Assembly: GCA_031430575.1 (NCBI GenBank)
Contig: JANPBT010000052.1
Coordinates: 1 to 64,000, forward strand
Reading direction: 5' to 3'
DNA from: JANMDS01 sp031430575
Lineage (GTDB): Bacteria > Pseudomonadota > Gammaproteobacteria > Burkholderiales > Casimicrobiaceae
Length of the DNA: 64,000 nucleotides
How positions within the stretch are numbered: position 1 is the stretch's first letter; each line of letters begins with the position of its first letter. Position numbers and translations under genes: made by a program. Below are positions 16,136 through 26,100 of the stretch, in pieces. Below the pieces are notes generated by a model. The model saw nothing but the letters and a program-made list of their open reading frames with translations. It was not told the origin of the DNA and did not search any database.

Positions 16136-19100
16136 ATGAGCATCCAGCCTACATCGAGCATCAATCCAGTTTCTAGCGAGTCGCTTACAAAGATTGTGTT
16201 GCCACCAATTCCGGCAAAAAAGACGGTGACAACCTCGGCGAAATCTCCTGCGGTAAGTAGTGTCGGCATGACTCCCGCGACACCTGCGCCATCGGTCGCC
16301 TCGGGACTCGTTCCTAGCATCATACCTGCGGCGCAGAAATCGACGATTACGGTTGCCCCAGGCTCAGGTAGCGCAATTTCACCGCTACTTTTAGGCGCCG
16401 GATCGGGAACGACTGAGGCCGTTGCAGGCGATGCCGGAAAGACTCAACCAGGCGCCCAAACAGCGGACAAGCTAGTCGGGGCTCCCGGTAACTTGATTGA
16501 GCCCAAAGCTGTTGCAGCTGGAGCGGTTGCTGCGGCTGATAAAACTCCGGCTAAGCTCGACGATTCTGTTCTAGTATTGCAAGACGCAAAGTCAACTCCT
16601 GTGGTTGTACCAACGGTAACTCCGAGCGTAACCGAGCTCGCAAAAGCCCAATCCGCAGTGCCTCTCGCCAGCGTCTCCGTTGATAATGCGGCGACGGCAG
16701 ATCCGCTCGCGAAGAGCGCCGTCGTACCCATCACAGAAACGGCTGCGCAAAAAAGCGTAAACGCGGTAATGCCTTTGCCCGCGCTAAACGCGAAGGCAGA
16801 AGTAGCGATAGCGCAAAGCGCGGCAGCACAAGCAATGGTCGAAGCAAATGAGGCGAGCGCGGCGCAACTCGATGCCCAAGCTGCGGCTAAGAAAGCCGCG
16901 ACTGCCCGCTCGGCTTCCGATGCAAAAACCGCCGCAATCGAGGCAGCGGTTGCGGCTTCGAAAGCTGACATTAAGCTTGACAATGCAATTAACGCCCAAA
17001 AAGATGCAGCATCCGCGCTCGCGGCGACGAAATCGGTCACCACTGGCACTCCAGAGTTAGATAGTGCAACTGCCGCGCTCGCGACTGCGGACGCGGCCGT
17101 AACGAAGGCAACGCAGGCAAGCACGTTGGCAGATGCTGCTGCGGCGCAAGCCTTGATTTCGGCGGAGAAAAAGGCAGGTATAGCACCAGCCGGCACTTCA
17201 AGCATCGAAGTTAGCACTCTGGTTTCGATTTCTCAAACAGCAGCGACCCAGGCGGGAATCGAGGCGACCGAAGCACGCACAGCCCAACTCGCGGCGCAAG
17301 CTGCAGCGAAGCAAGCGACAGGCGCGGCTACGACCGCTGACGCCAAGGCCGCGGCTATCAAGGCGGATGTCGCAGCGGCTACTGCTGATACCAAGCTCGA
17401 TAACGCAGTATTAGCGTTACAGGATGCGAAAAGCGCGCTAGCCATCGTACAAACAGCGGCGCCCAACTCAACAGCTCTCGCGACCGCGCAAACAGCCGTA
17501 AACGCGGCTACCGCGGCGGTGGATAAAGCCCAATCAGCTGATGCCCTCGCCACAACAGCGGCAGCTCAGGCCAATGCAGCGGCGCTTGCAAAATCGGGCG
17601 CGACTCCGGGCGCTGAATTGACACCAACACCGCTTACGCCAATACCTGCGCCGCCATTGATTTCTAGCGCGAAACCCGAGCCTATTGCTCCATCAGCGCC
17701 ACCCGCTCCCGTCGCGACGCTACCTGAGAAGACTCCAGCCGCGCCGCTGCCTGAAATCCCTGTCGAAAACCTAGCCTTAGCTAATGAAAAGGCCGCGCTT
17801 GGCAAGATTGCGGCTGATCGGGCAGTGAGTCAAGCGGCTGCAGCAGTTTCTGCGCAAACCGCCGCGACAACAGCGGCAGCCCAAGCCGCCGCCGCTGCGA
17901 CATCCACTGCCGCGCAGCTGTTTGCACTTGAAGCCGATAAATCTGCGAAAGTGGCAACGCAGCAACTTGAGCGTATCACTATTTCTCGCGATGAAGTTAA
18001 ATCTGCCTACGATATAGCGAAAGCCGCCGCACCCCTCTCTCAAGCAACGAAGGATCTCGAGGCCGCGCTCAAATCGGCTGATGCCGCATTGGTGACTGGC
18101 AAGAGCGCGAGCGAAACTGCTCAACTCGCCTTAACGGGTGCATCCGATTTTGTCGCAAAGAAGATCAGTTCAGAGACTTTGGCCGCTTCGACAATTGCCA
18201 CCGAAAATTTGGCGCTAGGGCAGGCGGCTGCTAAGCATTCATTTAGCGAGGCGACGGCGGCACTAAGCGCGCAGAATAGTGCTAAGCTTGCAGGTGATTC
18301 GGCAAACACTGCGCTAACCGCGGCAGAATCCAAGAAATTTGCCTCCCAAGCGGATGGGTTCGCGCAAATTGCAGCCCTGCATGCTGCCAATGCATTGAAA
18401 GATCGCGACGAAGCGAAAGTCGCCTTCGATCTCGCGAAATCTGCCGCTCCGACTTCGCAGGCTACAAAGGATGCAGAAATCGCGTTTAAAGGCGCGGAGC
18501 AATCAAGCGCAAGCGCTGCGGAATCTGCAAAGTTAAGCAAAACCACTTCTGAGGCCGCGAAGGCGACCGCGTTGACAAAAGAAGCTACTGAGGTCAAGTC
18601 AGCCAACGACTCCGCTGGCATACAAGCCTCAAATGCGCGGGTCGCAGCCGATACGGCGCGCGATGCGGCAACGACCGCAAAGATCGCTGAGACTGCAGCA
18701 AAGTCTGCCGCTGCTCAAGTATCGTCCGCTGCAAATGCAACCGATGCGAAACGTTTTGCTAAAGATGCAGAAACGCAAGCGCAGCTGGCTGAAGTAGGCG
18801 CGAAGAGTGCCGAGATCGCAAAAAGTGAAGCTCAAAAAGGGTATGATTTGGCGCTGAGCTTAGCACCGCTCTCGAAATCGACAGCAGACGCTAAATTAGC
18901 TCTTGAAGAAGCAACCGCCTCGGCAAGTGCTGCAAAAACTGCTTCAACTGCAGCGTCAGCTGTATCAACGGTGGCCATTGCCACCGCCACCTCCAAATTG
19001 GATGGCGAAGCGAAGGCTGCGGAGCAGTTAGTTGCGTCGCAACTTGAAAGCGCACAGGCAAGCGCGGGCTCGATTAAGCTCGGTGGCGAAAACAGCACCA

Positions 19101-20032
19101 AGTGGGTATCGACATCACAGACGAATCGCACGGCAGCGTTCGGCGCAGGAGTAACTGCCGCAACGACGCTAACGTACGCAAAAGAGGCGGGATCTGCGTT
19201 GGCGAGCGCCAAAAAAGCAGCAGAAGATGCGAATAAAAATTTAAGCGATATTGTGACTGCCTACAACCTCGCAAAAGCTGCTGCACCAAGTTCAGTGAAT
19301 CTTGAAAAAATCAAAATCCTTTTGACAGAAGCGCAAGCAAACGCCAAGATTGCAAATGAGAATGTGAATGCTCTCGCAACAATCTCTACTGATCTCAACA
19401 CAACTGCGCAGACTAAAACAGCCTCCGAGAAAGCCGCTGTGAACAGTAATCTTCTGGATCAGGTCGATAAGGCTCAAGACGATCTCAAAAAGAAGCAAAT
19501 TACGGGTAACACCGCGGCAGGAAGTCAGTCAACGGGTACAGTTGGCTCCGATAACCCGGATCTCACGTCCAATGGCGCGTCTTCGGGTACTGGCTCAACG
19601 CAATTTGCAGCCGCTCGCGCAGCGCTAAAAAAGGAAATTGACGACGTGATCAGTTCGGGTGTTGCACCTACCGAAGAGCAGCAGAAAAAATGGGATGCAA
19701 AAAGTAAGGAGTTAGACGATTCAGAAAAGGCGGCAGGAGAACAAGAGCTACTGGATGAAGTGGTGTTCGCAATGATTCAAAACATGCAACAAGCTGATGC
19801 GGCCTTTCAACGGATATTTAATAGTCAAAAAAGAGCGCAAAAAACACGTGAAGTAGAGGCAGCGAGCAAAAAAAGGGAAGAATTGAACAAGAAGTTAACT
19901 CAAGAGGAAGATGATTTACTTGAGGAAGCGGAGAACAATGGCGACGCAGATGCGACTCTTAAAAGTAACGAGACCGAAAGTTTAAAAGCTGAGTTAGAGA
20001 CGATGTCCCAACCAAAATCACGCGTCGGCTAA
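16136..20032 (+). CDS. Giant alanine-rich repeat protein encoded between sctL and sctN
   Basis: I do not know a homologue. The 1,298 residues are dominated by Ala, Lys, Ser and Thr and should form long helices. A module recurs seven times. Three copies of about 140 residues have marker LDxxxxxxxDA at residues about 141, 281 and 421. A proline-rich linker follows (about 490-545), then four copies of about 139 residues with marker [YF][DN]LAxxxAPxS at about 625, 763, 902 and 1042. The last 200 residues are charged and helical (EEQQKKWDAKSKELDD). There is no signal peptide or membrane segment. The gene separates sctL from sctN, which are normally adjacent. Secreted filament, surface-linked effector, or a length-measuring protein are possible roles. 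The first 40 residues are disordered, as in T3SS substrates. Confidence 0.85.
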   Translation: MSIQPTSSINPVSSESLTKIVLPPIPAKKTVTTSAKSPAVSSVGMTPATPAPSVASGLVPSIIPAAQKSTITVAPGSGSAISPLLLGAGSGTTEAVAGDAGKTQPGAQTADKLVGAPGNLIEPKAVAAGAVAAADKTPAKLDDSVLVLQDAKSTPVVVPTVTPSVTELAKAQSAVPLASVSVDNAATADPLAKSAVVPITETAAQKSVNAVMPLPALNAKAEVAIAQSAAAQAMVEANEASAAQLDAQAAAKKAATARSASDAKTAAIEAAVAASKADIKLDNAINAQKDAASALAATKSVTTGTPELDSATAALATADAAVTKATQASTLADAAAAQALISAEKKAGIAPAGTSSIEVSTLVSISQTAATQAGIEATEARTAQLAAQAAAKQATGAATTADAKAAAIKADVAAATADTKLDNAVLALQDAKSALAIVQTAAPNSTALATAQTAVNAATAAVDKAQSADALATTAAAQANAAALAKSGATPGAELTPTPLTPIPAPPLISSAKPEPIAPSAPPAPVATLPEKTPAAPLPEIPVENLALANEKAALGKIAADRAVSQAAAAVSAQTAATTAAAQAAAAATSTAAQLFALEADKSAKVATQQLERITISRDEVKSAYDIAKAAAPLSQATKDLEAALKSADAALVTGKSASETAQLALTGASDFVAKKISSETLAASTIATENLALGQAAAKHSFSEATAALSAQNSAKLAGDSANTALTAAESKKFASQADGFAQIAALHAANALKDRDEAKVAFDLAKSAAPTSQATKDAEIAFKGAEQSSASAAESAKLSKTTSEAAKATALTKEATEVKSANDSAGIQASNARVAADTARDAATTAKIAETAAKSAAAQVSSAANATDAKRFAKDAETQAQLAEVGAKSAEIAKSEAQKGYDLALSLAPLSKSTADAKLALEEATASASAAKTASTAASAVSTVAIATATSKLDGEAKAAEQLVASQLESAQASAGSIKLGGENSTKWVSTSQTNRTAAFGAGVTAATTLTYAKEAGSALASAKKAAEDANKNLSDIVTAYNLAKAAAPSSVNLEKIKILLTEAQANAKIANENVNALATISTDLNTTAQTKTASEKAAVNSNLLDQVDKAQDDLKKKQITGNTAAGSQSTGTVGSDNPDLTSNGASSGTGSTQFAAARAALKKEIDDVISSGVAPTEEQQKKWDAKSKELDDSEKAAGEQELLDEVVFAMIQNMQQADAAFQRIFNSQKRAQKTREVEAASKKREELNKKLTQEEDDLLEEAENNGDADATLKSNETESLKAELETMSQPKSRVG
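16322..16339 (+). repeat. Dispersed 18-bp repeat, copy inside the 1,298-aa gene
   Basis: ATACCTGCGGCGCAGAAA, translated as IPAAQK near residue 65, in the disordered start of the protein. Confidence 0.85.
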
Positions 20033-20184
20033 TACGTGAAAAGTATCTAGTGCCTAAAAAATCTATTTTGTTGAAAACAGTTCATTGATTCCCACTGCAT
20101 TGGTTATTTGCTTTGATTCAAATGGCTGCGATATGACGTGAATACTGCATAACTTAACTAAGCACCTAAGATGAAATTAAGAAT

Positions 20185-21474
20185 GTGAATGCCGTGAGAG
20201 AAATAAGTTCTAATCGCGACGGATCACTAACAAGCGTGCTTGGAGCTGTTTTGCGCGCACGGGGAATTGATGCCTCCATCGGGGAACTCTGCGCGCTTCA
20301 CGATCACAATCGAAGTAGCCCACTTTTAGCTGAAATCATAGGTTTTTCAAATGGCGAATACATCTTAGCGCCGCTTGAAGACCCGCAGGGCTTGAGCGAA
20401 TTCACCCGCGTTGAGGCGCTCCACCGGTGTCATACGGTTGAAGTTGGCGACGACACGCTGGGTAAGGTGCTCGATGGCCTCGGACGCCCGTTATCTGGTG
20501 CATATGAAGAATCCGCGAGCGTTACATCACTTCAAGTTTTGCAACCGCCGCCATCAGCCTTAAGTCGGCCACCAATCCATAATTCGCTCGCTACAGGCGT
20601 ACGCGCTATAGACGGCTTTATGACCTGCGGCGAAGGCCAGCGCGTTGGCATTTTCGCTCCGGCAGGTTGCGGCAAAACCACGTTACTCGGGCAAATCGCA
20701 CGTAACGCTGACTACGACGTTTTGGTCATCGCTTTGATCGGCGAACGAGGCCGGGAGCTCAATGAATTTCTACAACGCCAACTCGATGCCGAAACACGGG
20801 CCAAATGTGTTGTCGTCGTCGCGACCTCAGATCGCGCCGCAATTGAGCGCGCACGGGCCGGCGATATTGCGACCACGATTGCATCGCATTTCGCAACGCA
20901 AGGCAAGCGCGTTTTGCTACTATTCGATTCATTGACGCGATACGCTCGTGCGCTGCGTGAGATTGGTCTTGCCGCCGGCGAGCCTGCGGTTAGGCGCGGT
21001 TTTCCGCCTTCAGTATTTTCAAACTTGCCAAAATTAGTGGAACGAAGCGGCCCCATGCCGATTGGTTCAATCACCGCGTTTTACACAGTACTTGAAGAAG
21101 ACACTTCTGGATCAGATCCCATATCTGAAGAAGTACGATCATTGCTTGACGGTCATATTGTCTTATCGCGAAAGCTCGCTGATGTGGGGCATTTTCCGGC
21201 AATTGACGTATTGGCAAGCGTTAGCCGACTCATGAGTGAAATCGTTGAGCCCCAGCATCAGAAAAGTGCTGCGCACCTTCGCGGTCTCATTGATAAATTT
21301 CAGTCAATCGAGCTCTTAATTCAAGTCGGTGAGTATCAACACGGTAGTGATACGTTGGGCGATGAAGCGATAGAGAAAAAAAGTCAGATTGATGCAATTC
21401 TTAAGCAAGACGTAAGGGATCGCGCTGAGATTGGTGCCACGATCGATGAAATGGATAATTTGTGCGACCATTGA
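20185..21474 (+). CDS. sctN: T3SS ATPase SctN
   Basis: SctN (FliI/YscN family, related to F1 beta) unfolds substrates and strips chaperones. The 429 residues contain the Walker A loop GIFAPAGCGKTTLLGQ (about 153-168), GERGRELNEFL, Walker B VLLLFDSLTRYARALREI and the catalytic TVLEEDTSGSDPISEEVRSLLDGHI region. The start is a GTG and no clearly better in-frame ATG is seen upstream. About 150 bases without a gene separate it from the 1,298-aa gene. It overlaps sctO by 1 base. Confidence 0.97.
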   Translation: MNAVREISSNRDGSLTSVLGAVLRARGIDASIGELCALHDHNRSSPLLAEIIGFSNGEYILAPLEDPQGLSEFTRVEALHRCHTVEVGDDTLGKVLDGLGRPLSGAYEESASVTSLQVLQPPPSALSRPPIHNSLATGVRAIDGFMTCGEGQRVGIFAPAGCGKTTLLGQIARNADYDVLVIALIGERGRELNEFLQRQLDAETRAKCVVVVATSDRAAIERARAGDIATTIASHFATQGKRVLLLFDSLTRYARALREIGLAAGEPAVRRGFPPSVFSNLPKLVERSGPMPIGSITAFYTVLEEDTSGSDPISEEVRSLLDGHIVLSRKLADVGHFPAIDVLASVSRLMSEIVEPQHQKSAAHLRGLIDKFQSIELLIQVGEYQHGSDTLGDEAIEKKSQIDAILKQDVRDRAEIGATIDEMDNLCDH

Positions 21475-21872
21475 TGGCGGACCAAATCAAAAAACTTGCT
21501 CAGATTGGTCAACTTCGGTTCGAACGCAGCCTAGTGGAGCAGAATAAAGCTGAAGCAATTCTTCAGCAGAAAGCACATGCGCTCTCAGCGCTCGAAGCGA
21601 TCGGACAATCACTTCACAGTGAACGCTATCAACACCAGCGCGCGCGTGCGGAGGCTCGATCCTCAGAAAATGGTGTTGCCAAATATATTGTGTATCTAAG
21701 TCGCGTAATTTCCAGCCATGAGCTTTCCATTACCTCGGGCAAGACGGATGTTACGGAGGCGGAAGAAGTATTCGCAACCGCAAAACGCGAAACGTTAACG
21801 CGGCTGCGTCGAATTAAGAAGCTTGAAAAATTGAGTGATTCGATGCAAAGCTTCGCGACGGACGATTCCTAA
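21474..21872 (+). CDS. sctO: T3SS ATPase stalk protein SctO
   Basis: SctO (FliJ/YscO family) is a two-helix coiled coil that sits in the ATPase ring. The 132-residue product is a highly charged helical hairpin (LRFERSLVEQNKAEAILQQK near the start, KRETLTRLRRIKKLEKL near the end), as expected. I use the ATG at 21474, which overlaps the sctN stop (TGATG), rather than an in-frame GTG 12 bases upstream. Confidence 0.85.
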   Translation: MADQIKKLAQIGQLRFERSLVEQNKAEAILQQKAHALSALEAIGQSLHSERYQHQRARAEARSSENGVAKYIVYLSRVISSHELSITSGKTDVTEAEEVFATAKRETLTRLRRIKKLEKLSDSMQSFATDDS

Positions 21873-22363
21873 AGCGTTCGTTTCGTTGTGCGGTAAAAGG
21901 AATACGGTCTTGAGATTCCTGCTTATTCGTCAAGGGATCGGCTCTCTAGGCCGCCGATACACCCCTAGGCACACGCATTCCTCTGGTTTTTCTACATGGT
22001 TTGGTGGTTTCGCGTACGCCAGTCGTTCTGTTAAACCTGGGTTTGGATTTACCCGAACTGGCGGATGTTTTGCGCTGAAAAGATTCAGATCGACTGCGCT
22101 GCGGTAATCACCACATCGTTAGCGCTAGTCGAGCGATGCTTCGGTTTTGCATCTTTGCTTTTTATCCGATGCACTGATCGTCGCATCACTTAGTGGCGAT
22201 TAGCTCAACTTGTCATTTCGTTGACAAATGTAAATAGAGGTTTGCAAAAGTTTCCAGGAAAATACAGATCGATATTTCCTCTGATTTCCTATGGTCGATG
22301 CGGCAATCCCTCCTGCGAGATACAGGTGGTGGTTTAAGAAAAAAAATATTAAAGAGGTCACGG

Positions 22364-22380
22364 TGGCATGACTCATGCTT
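22364..22380 (+). promoter_or_regulatory. Sigma-54-like promoter upstream of the 170-aa gene
   Basis: TGGCATGACTCATGCTT has GG (22365-22366) and GC (22377-22378) separated by exactly 10 bases, with TGGCA matching the -24 element. The -12 side (ATGCT) is weaker. The predicted transcript start is about 160 bases before the gene. Confidence 0.4.
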
Positions 22381-22465
22381 ACATCAGTGAGAGGTCTATT
22401 CAGAGCAGACTTAGATAGTTCAAAGTATGTCTTCAAATTTGGCATTTAAAGCACGAGTGATTTTG

Positions 22466-22482
22466 TTGGCAACCTTTGCGCA
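22466..22482 (+). promoter_or_regulatory. Second, weaker sigma-54-like site upstream of the 170-aa gene
   Basis: TTGGCAACCTTTGCGCA has the -24 GG (22468-22469) and -12 GC (22480-22481) at 10-base spacing, but the bases next to GC are not consensus. About 55 bases remain to the start codon. Confidence 0.3.
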
Positions 22483-22548
22483 TGAAATTGTTTCGCTTGA
22501 CTGAGCTATGACCATCATTTCATCTACTAATCGAAGGAGTTACACGTC

Positions 22549-23061
22549 ATGGGTGCAGTATCGTTTTCTAACGAAGATTCAAGCATTAGTTTTCCTAAAA
22601 TTCAGCTGCCCAAGCTACCAGCTCAGAGTAATGCAGGACCAAAGTTAACTAAGGATTTACTCTCTGGAGCAAGCTCGATTAAGGTTGCGATCCCCTTAAT
22701 TGGCAACTCGAACGTAACGGTAAAAGCGGGCGGGGTTAGCGCGCCAACGGTGGGGTCAATGGAGGTTCGAGTAGATCTCGACGGGTCGTCTATTGGCGTT
22801 CGGCGTTCCGCTAAAGATCAAAAAACTGCAATCGTCGCGACGATTAAGCTTGGAGAAAAAACTTCCATTTCGGCGGAGACGGTTGCCGATGGTGGTAGCA
22901 AACTCAGTTCGATTTCGGTTTCGCAGAAGCTATCGGACACTACAACCGCTACTGCGTCTACAGACCCAAAAGGCAAAATAACTTTAAACATCGCCTCGCC
23001 GAAAGCGCAGGTGAGTCTCGCTGCAGACAGCATAAAAGTGGCGTTTACCATCAACAACTAG
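22549..23061 (+). CDS. Beta-rich hypothetical protein, probable T3SS-linked product
   Basis: I do not recognise this 170-residue protein. It has a strong ribosome site (AAGGAG, 9 bases before ATG). After a disordered N-terminus of about 45 residues, it consists of short alternating strands rich in Ser, Thr, Val, Lys and Ala (for example SMEVRVDLDGSSIGVRR, KISLTLN-like KITLNIASPKAQVSL). It has no Cys, Trp, signal peptide or membrane segment. Disordered start, beta body and the sigma-54-like sites before it suggest a T3SS-secreted protein. In character it resembles the 269-aa protein at 6050, though I see no clear shared motif. Confidence 0.75.
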   Translation: MGAVSFSNEDSSISFPKIQLPKLPAQSNAGPKLTKDLLSGASSIKVAIPLIGNSNVTVKAGGVSAPTVGSMEVRVDLDGSSIGVRRSAKDQKTAIVATIKLGEKTSISAETVADGGSKLSSISVSQKLSDTTTATASTDPKGKITLNIASPKAQVSLAADSIKVAFTINN

Positions 23062-23072
23062 TCGCCAGGAGT

Positions 23073-23107
23073 TGCCAATCGGTACCGTTTAACGGTGCCG
23101 ATTGGCA
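23073..23107 (+). terminator. 15-bp stem-loop between the 170-aa and 1,419-aa genes
   Basis: TGCCAATCGGTACCG (23073-23087) and CGGTGCCGATTGGCA (23093-23107) pair over 15 bp with one G-U wobble and a 5-base TTTAA loop. No T-run follows, so it may be a leaky terminator or a stability element that protects the short upstream message. Confidence 0.5.
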
Positions 23108-23198
23108 GTCGCGCAAGGGCTAAGCGCATATCGCTCATCCATTCTTGATCAACATCGCTATTTTCGAATCGAACTCGCTAAATTAAATTGGAACTGCA

Positions 23199-26100
23199 AT
23201 GACAAATTCAATTACCGCTTTCAATCCAACGTCTCCATCGCCTTTTGGAATTGGCGGCGGGGTTCTGAATGTCCCTGCGGATCTGCCGGTTTCGAAGGTG
23301 GCTACGGCGGCATCATCGATTAGCAAAAAATCGACGGGAAGTATGGACGATTTTATGAAGTTGGGTGTGCGCGAATATATCGCAAAAAAGATGGATGAAA
23401 TGGAGATTAGCAGTGAACTTTCTCCTCTTACCGCGTCGCAAGAAGGTAAGCAACTGCTGAATCGGCTCGCCGCGCTTGATGGCAAAGACTTTGGAAAAAC
23501 GTTGAGCGCACTTTCGTGGGCAGATGGCGATTTTTCTGCAATGTGGCAGAAAGTGAGCGCGTTTGTAAAAGACGGTAAAGGCGGATTTACAGAGTCTCAA
23601 ATTGCGAGCCTGACTGCGGAGATTTCTAGCTCGTTTTCCATGAAATCTGATGTAGCGCGTAAATTCGTGACTGAATTGACGGATGCGGTCGCCAAAGACC
23701 CAGCAAAAGCCACGGTGACGATTCTCCAAGAGGTGGCGAGCCGATCTGGAAATGCGCGCCTTTCAAAATTCGGAGCGTTGGCGGGTTCGACTGTAGAGAT
23801 GCAAGCGGTATTGGCTGGAACTGCCCCTTCAGGAGCGACTGCCGAGTCGGTGCTGAAAAAGCTTGGTACAACGACGAAAGATACTAGCTTTGAAGCTGCG
23901 GCGATCATCGCGGGAACAGGCGAGCGCGTTTTAGAAGGAAAGTCTTCTACAGCAGAGGTCGCTCGATCGTTCGCTAAATTGTCAGGCGGTGCTGTCGAGC
24001 AAGTGACCGAGGCTGTGCTTTCGATCACTGAAGAGCTTGCGAAAGGAAAGCAAGCAGATCTAAGCGTGGTAGTTGCGAAGGCTGCCGGTGTTTTTGGTTT
24101 GTCTGAGAGCAATGCGAAGAAGACTTACACGGCGCTGACGAATTTAATTTCAACAAATCCGAATAAAGCGGTTGGGGTTTCAGAGCTCTTCGGTGCGCTT
24201 TCTAGTCTCAAAGTATTGAGCAATGAAAACAATCAATTGCTGCAACAGGCGGGGCAGCTGATCCTTCAAGCGGATCAAGTCGCGAATAGCTTCAGTACCG
24301 CCCAAACCACCAAAGACCTAATTCTTTCGTTATCGACGATTGGTGGCCCTGACGTTAGAAAGTTTGCAGAAAAATCAATTAAAGTTGCAGAATTTCTCAT
24401 GAGCGGCAAAACCGATGGTGATGCAATTGCGCGAATGATCGTTGAAGCGTATGGCGGTGCAGAAAAAGATGTTCCTCAGGTCAATGCGTTAATCGCTGAG
24501 GTTCAAAAGAGCCAAGAAAAAGGGTCAAATTCTCCAGATTTAGCCCAAAAACTGTTGGAAGGCGCAGCGAAGCTTCTCGGCCCGGACGCGCAGCGTTTAC
24601 TCGCTGACGGCACAAAATATATTTCGGTGGCCGCAGGACTTACGCAGCAATTTAAAAACCCACAAGGCGCGAGCGTTGAGGGAGTTGTGCTCACGATGGG
24701 GCAATTTTTTGGCGACGATGGCATAAAAATTTCGAAAGCTCTAGTAGAACTTAAAGGACGGTTGGACACTGGGACGCTCGATGATAAAAGTACCGCTACT
24801 TTTTTGTCCGAAACATTGGGTTGGGACGCTAAAACGACCGAGGCCACAATTACGTCATTCAAGAAGCTTGCAGCAAATGGCAGCTCTACTTGGGATGCCG
24901 CATTTGAAGCGATCAGAAATACTGGTGCGTCTGTCGGTGGTTCTTTAGGAAAAACGGCTGTATCTGCAGCAAACCTCGCGCAGACATTTTCAAATTCTGT
25001 CAGCGCAAGTGGTGGCGACGTGCTCTTAGGATTGAAGAATTCAATTCCAGAGATCAGTAAGCTAATATCGCCTAACGCATCGGAGGAACTCCAAAAATCT
25101 ATCGGAAATGCATTTAGTGCGTTTGAAAAAGTCAGTCAATCGAAGTCTGCTGACACTACTGTCTATGCGCTGGCATCTCTTGGCGGCAAGCAGGCCGAGT
25201 CAATCGCGCGCGGGGCCGTTAAAATCGCCAAGGAGATCTCGACCAAAGGATTTGATCTTGAGAGTATCGCCCGCACATCGATTGAAGCGCTCGGCGGTGA
25301 TCCTGCCGATATTGAAAACGTAAAGAAAATCGCTGCTAAATTTGCAGCCGGAATCCCTCCTGGAAAAGACGCTGCCGGATTTGCCGACGATATTTTGGCG
25401 AGCACTGCCAAAATACTTGGCCCCACTGAAGCAGCAGGTTTCGAATCGGCTCGGAAGTACGTAGTTGCTTCGGGAGCGCTCGCAAAAGAATTGCAAAGCT
25501 CGAACAGTTCGATGAGTGGAATCGTACGCGCGATTTCAGGGGTGCTGGGGGAGAACGAACAGAAGATTGCAAACTCCCTGCTTGAGGCCAATGATCTCGC
25601 CTCAAAAGGAGAGTTGACTCCAGATGCGCTCGCCGGAGTGCTCGGTAAAACGCTCAATCTTCCCGAAGCGGCCATTAACGCTGCGACTACAGCGTATAAA
25701 ACTTTATTAAAGAATGGTGGTGCGGCCAATTGGGAGGTTGCATCAAAAGCAATTGAAGCTGGGGCGAGTCTAGTCGGCGGCGCTTTAGGCAAGAGCATTG
25801 GCTCGACGCTCGCCGTCGTTAATAAATTTAGCGCATCGAGTGCCGATAACAAGGGCGATATTTTCAAAAGCTTATCAGCCACGATCCCTGAGTTGGCTCA
25901 GCTACTCGGAGGCAACGCCGGCGAAACAGCGAACCGACTGACTGCTGGTATCGAAGGGTTGAAGGCATTTTCAAATAAAGGAGTTGATGCGGTGTGGTCT
26001 GGCGGGCTCACATCGATTGGCCTTGCGCTTGCCTCCGGCGACATAGTGAAATACGGGAAGGCTGCGGAGCAGGGCAGCGCCGCATTCAACGCGCTCGGCA

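Larger units (their letters stand above)
21873..22548. other. 676-base stretch without a confident gene
   Basis: Short ORFs on both strands here (for example 21835-22107 plus and 22200-22445 minus) lack ribosome sites and protein-like composition. One frame at 21950-22075 reads ADTPLGTRIPLVFLHG and on to LGLDLPELADVLR, which could be a remnant of a gene after sctO such as a ruler protein. It has stops before it and no start. The right half holds two sigma-54-like sites, annotated separately. Confidence 0.4.

Noticed and set aside
17641..17657. AATACCTGCGCCGCCAT resembling the dispersed repeat
   Set aside because: It lacks the palindromic core (two mismatches in 11 bases) and lies in the proline/alanine-rich linker, where such codons are expected.
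16444..19498. Long minus-strand ORFs opposite the 1,298-aa gene (up to 257 residues)
   Set aside because: They mirror the Ala/Ser-rich codon pattern of the real gene and have no signals of their own.
21835..22107. 90-residue ORF after sctO
   Set aside because: Overlaps the end of sctO in another frame, has no ribosome site and an Arg/Phe-rich composition unlike a real protein.
22200..22445. 81-residue minus-strand ORF
   Set aside because: No start signal and no recognisable features. It overlaps sigma-54-like sites serving the plus strand.
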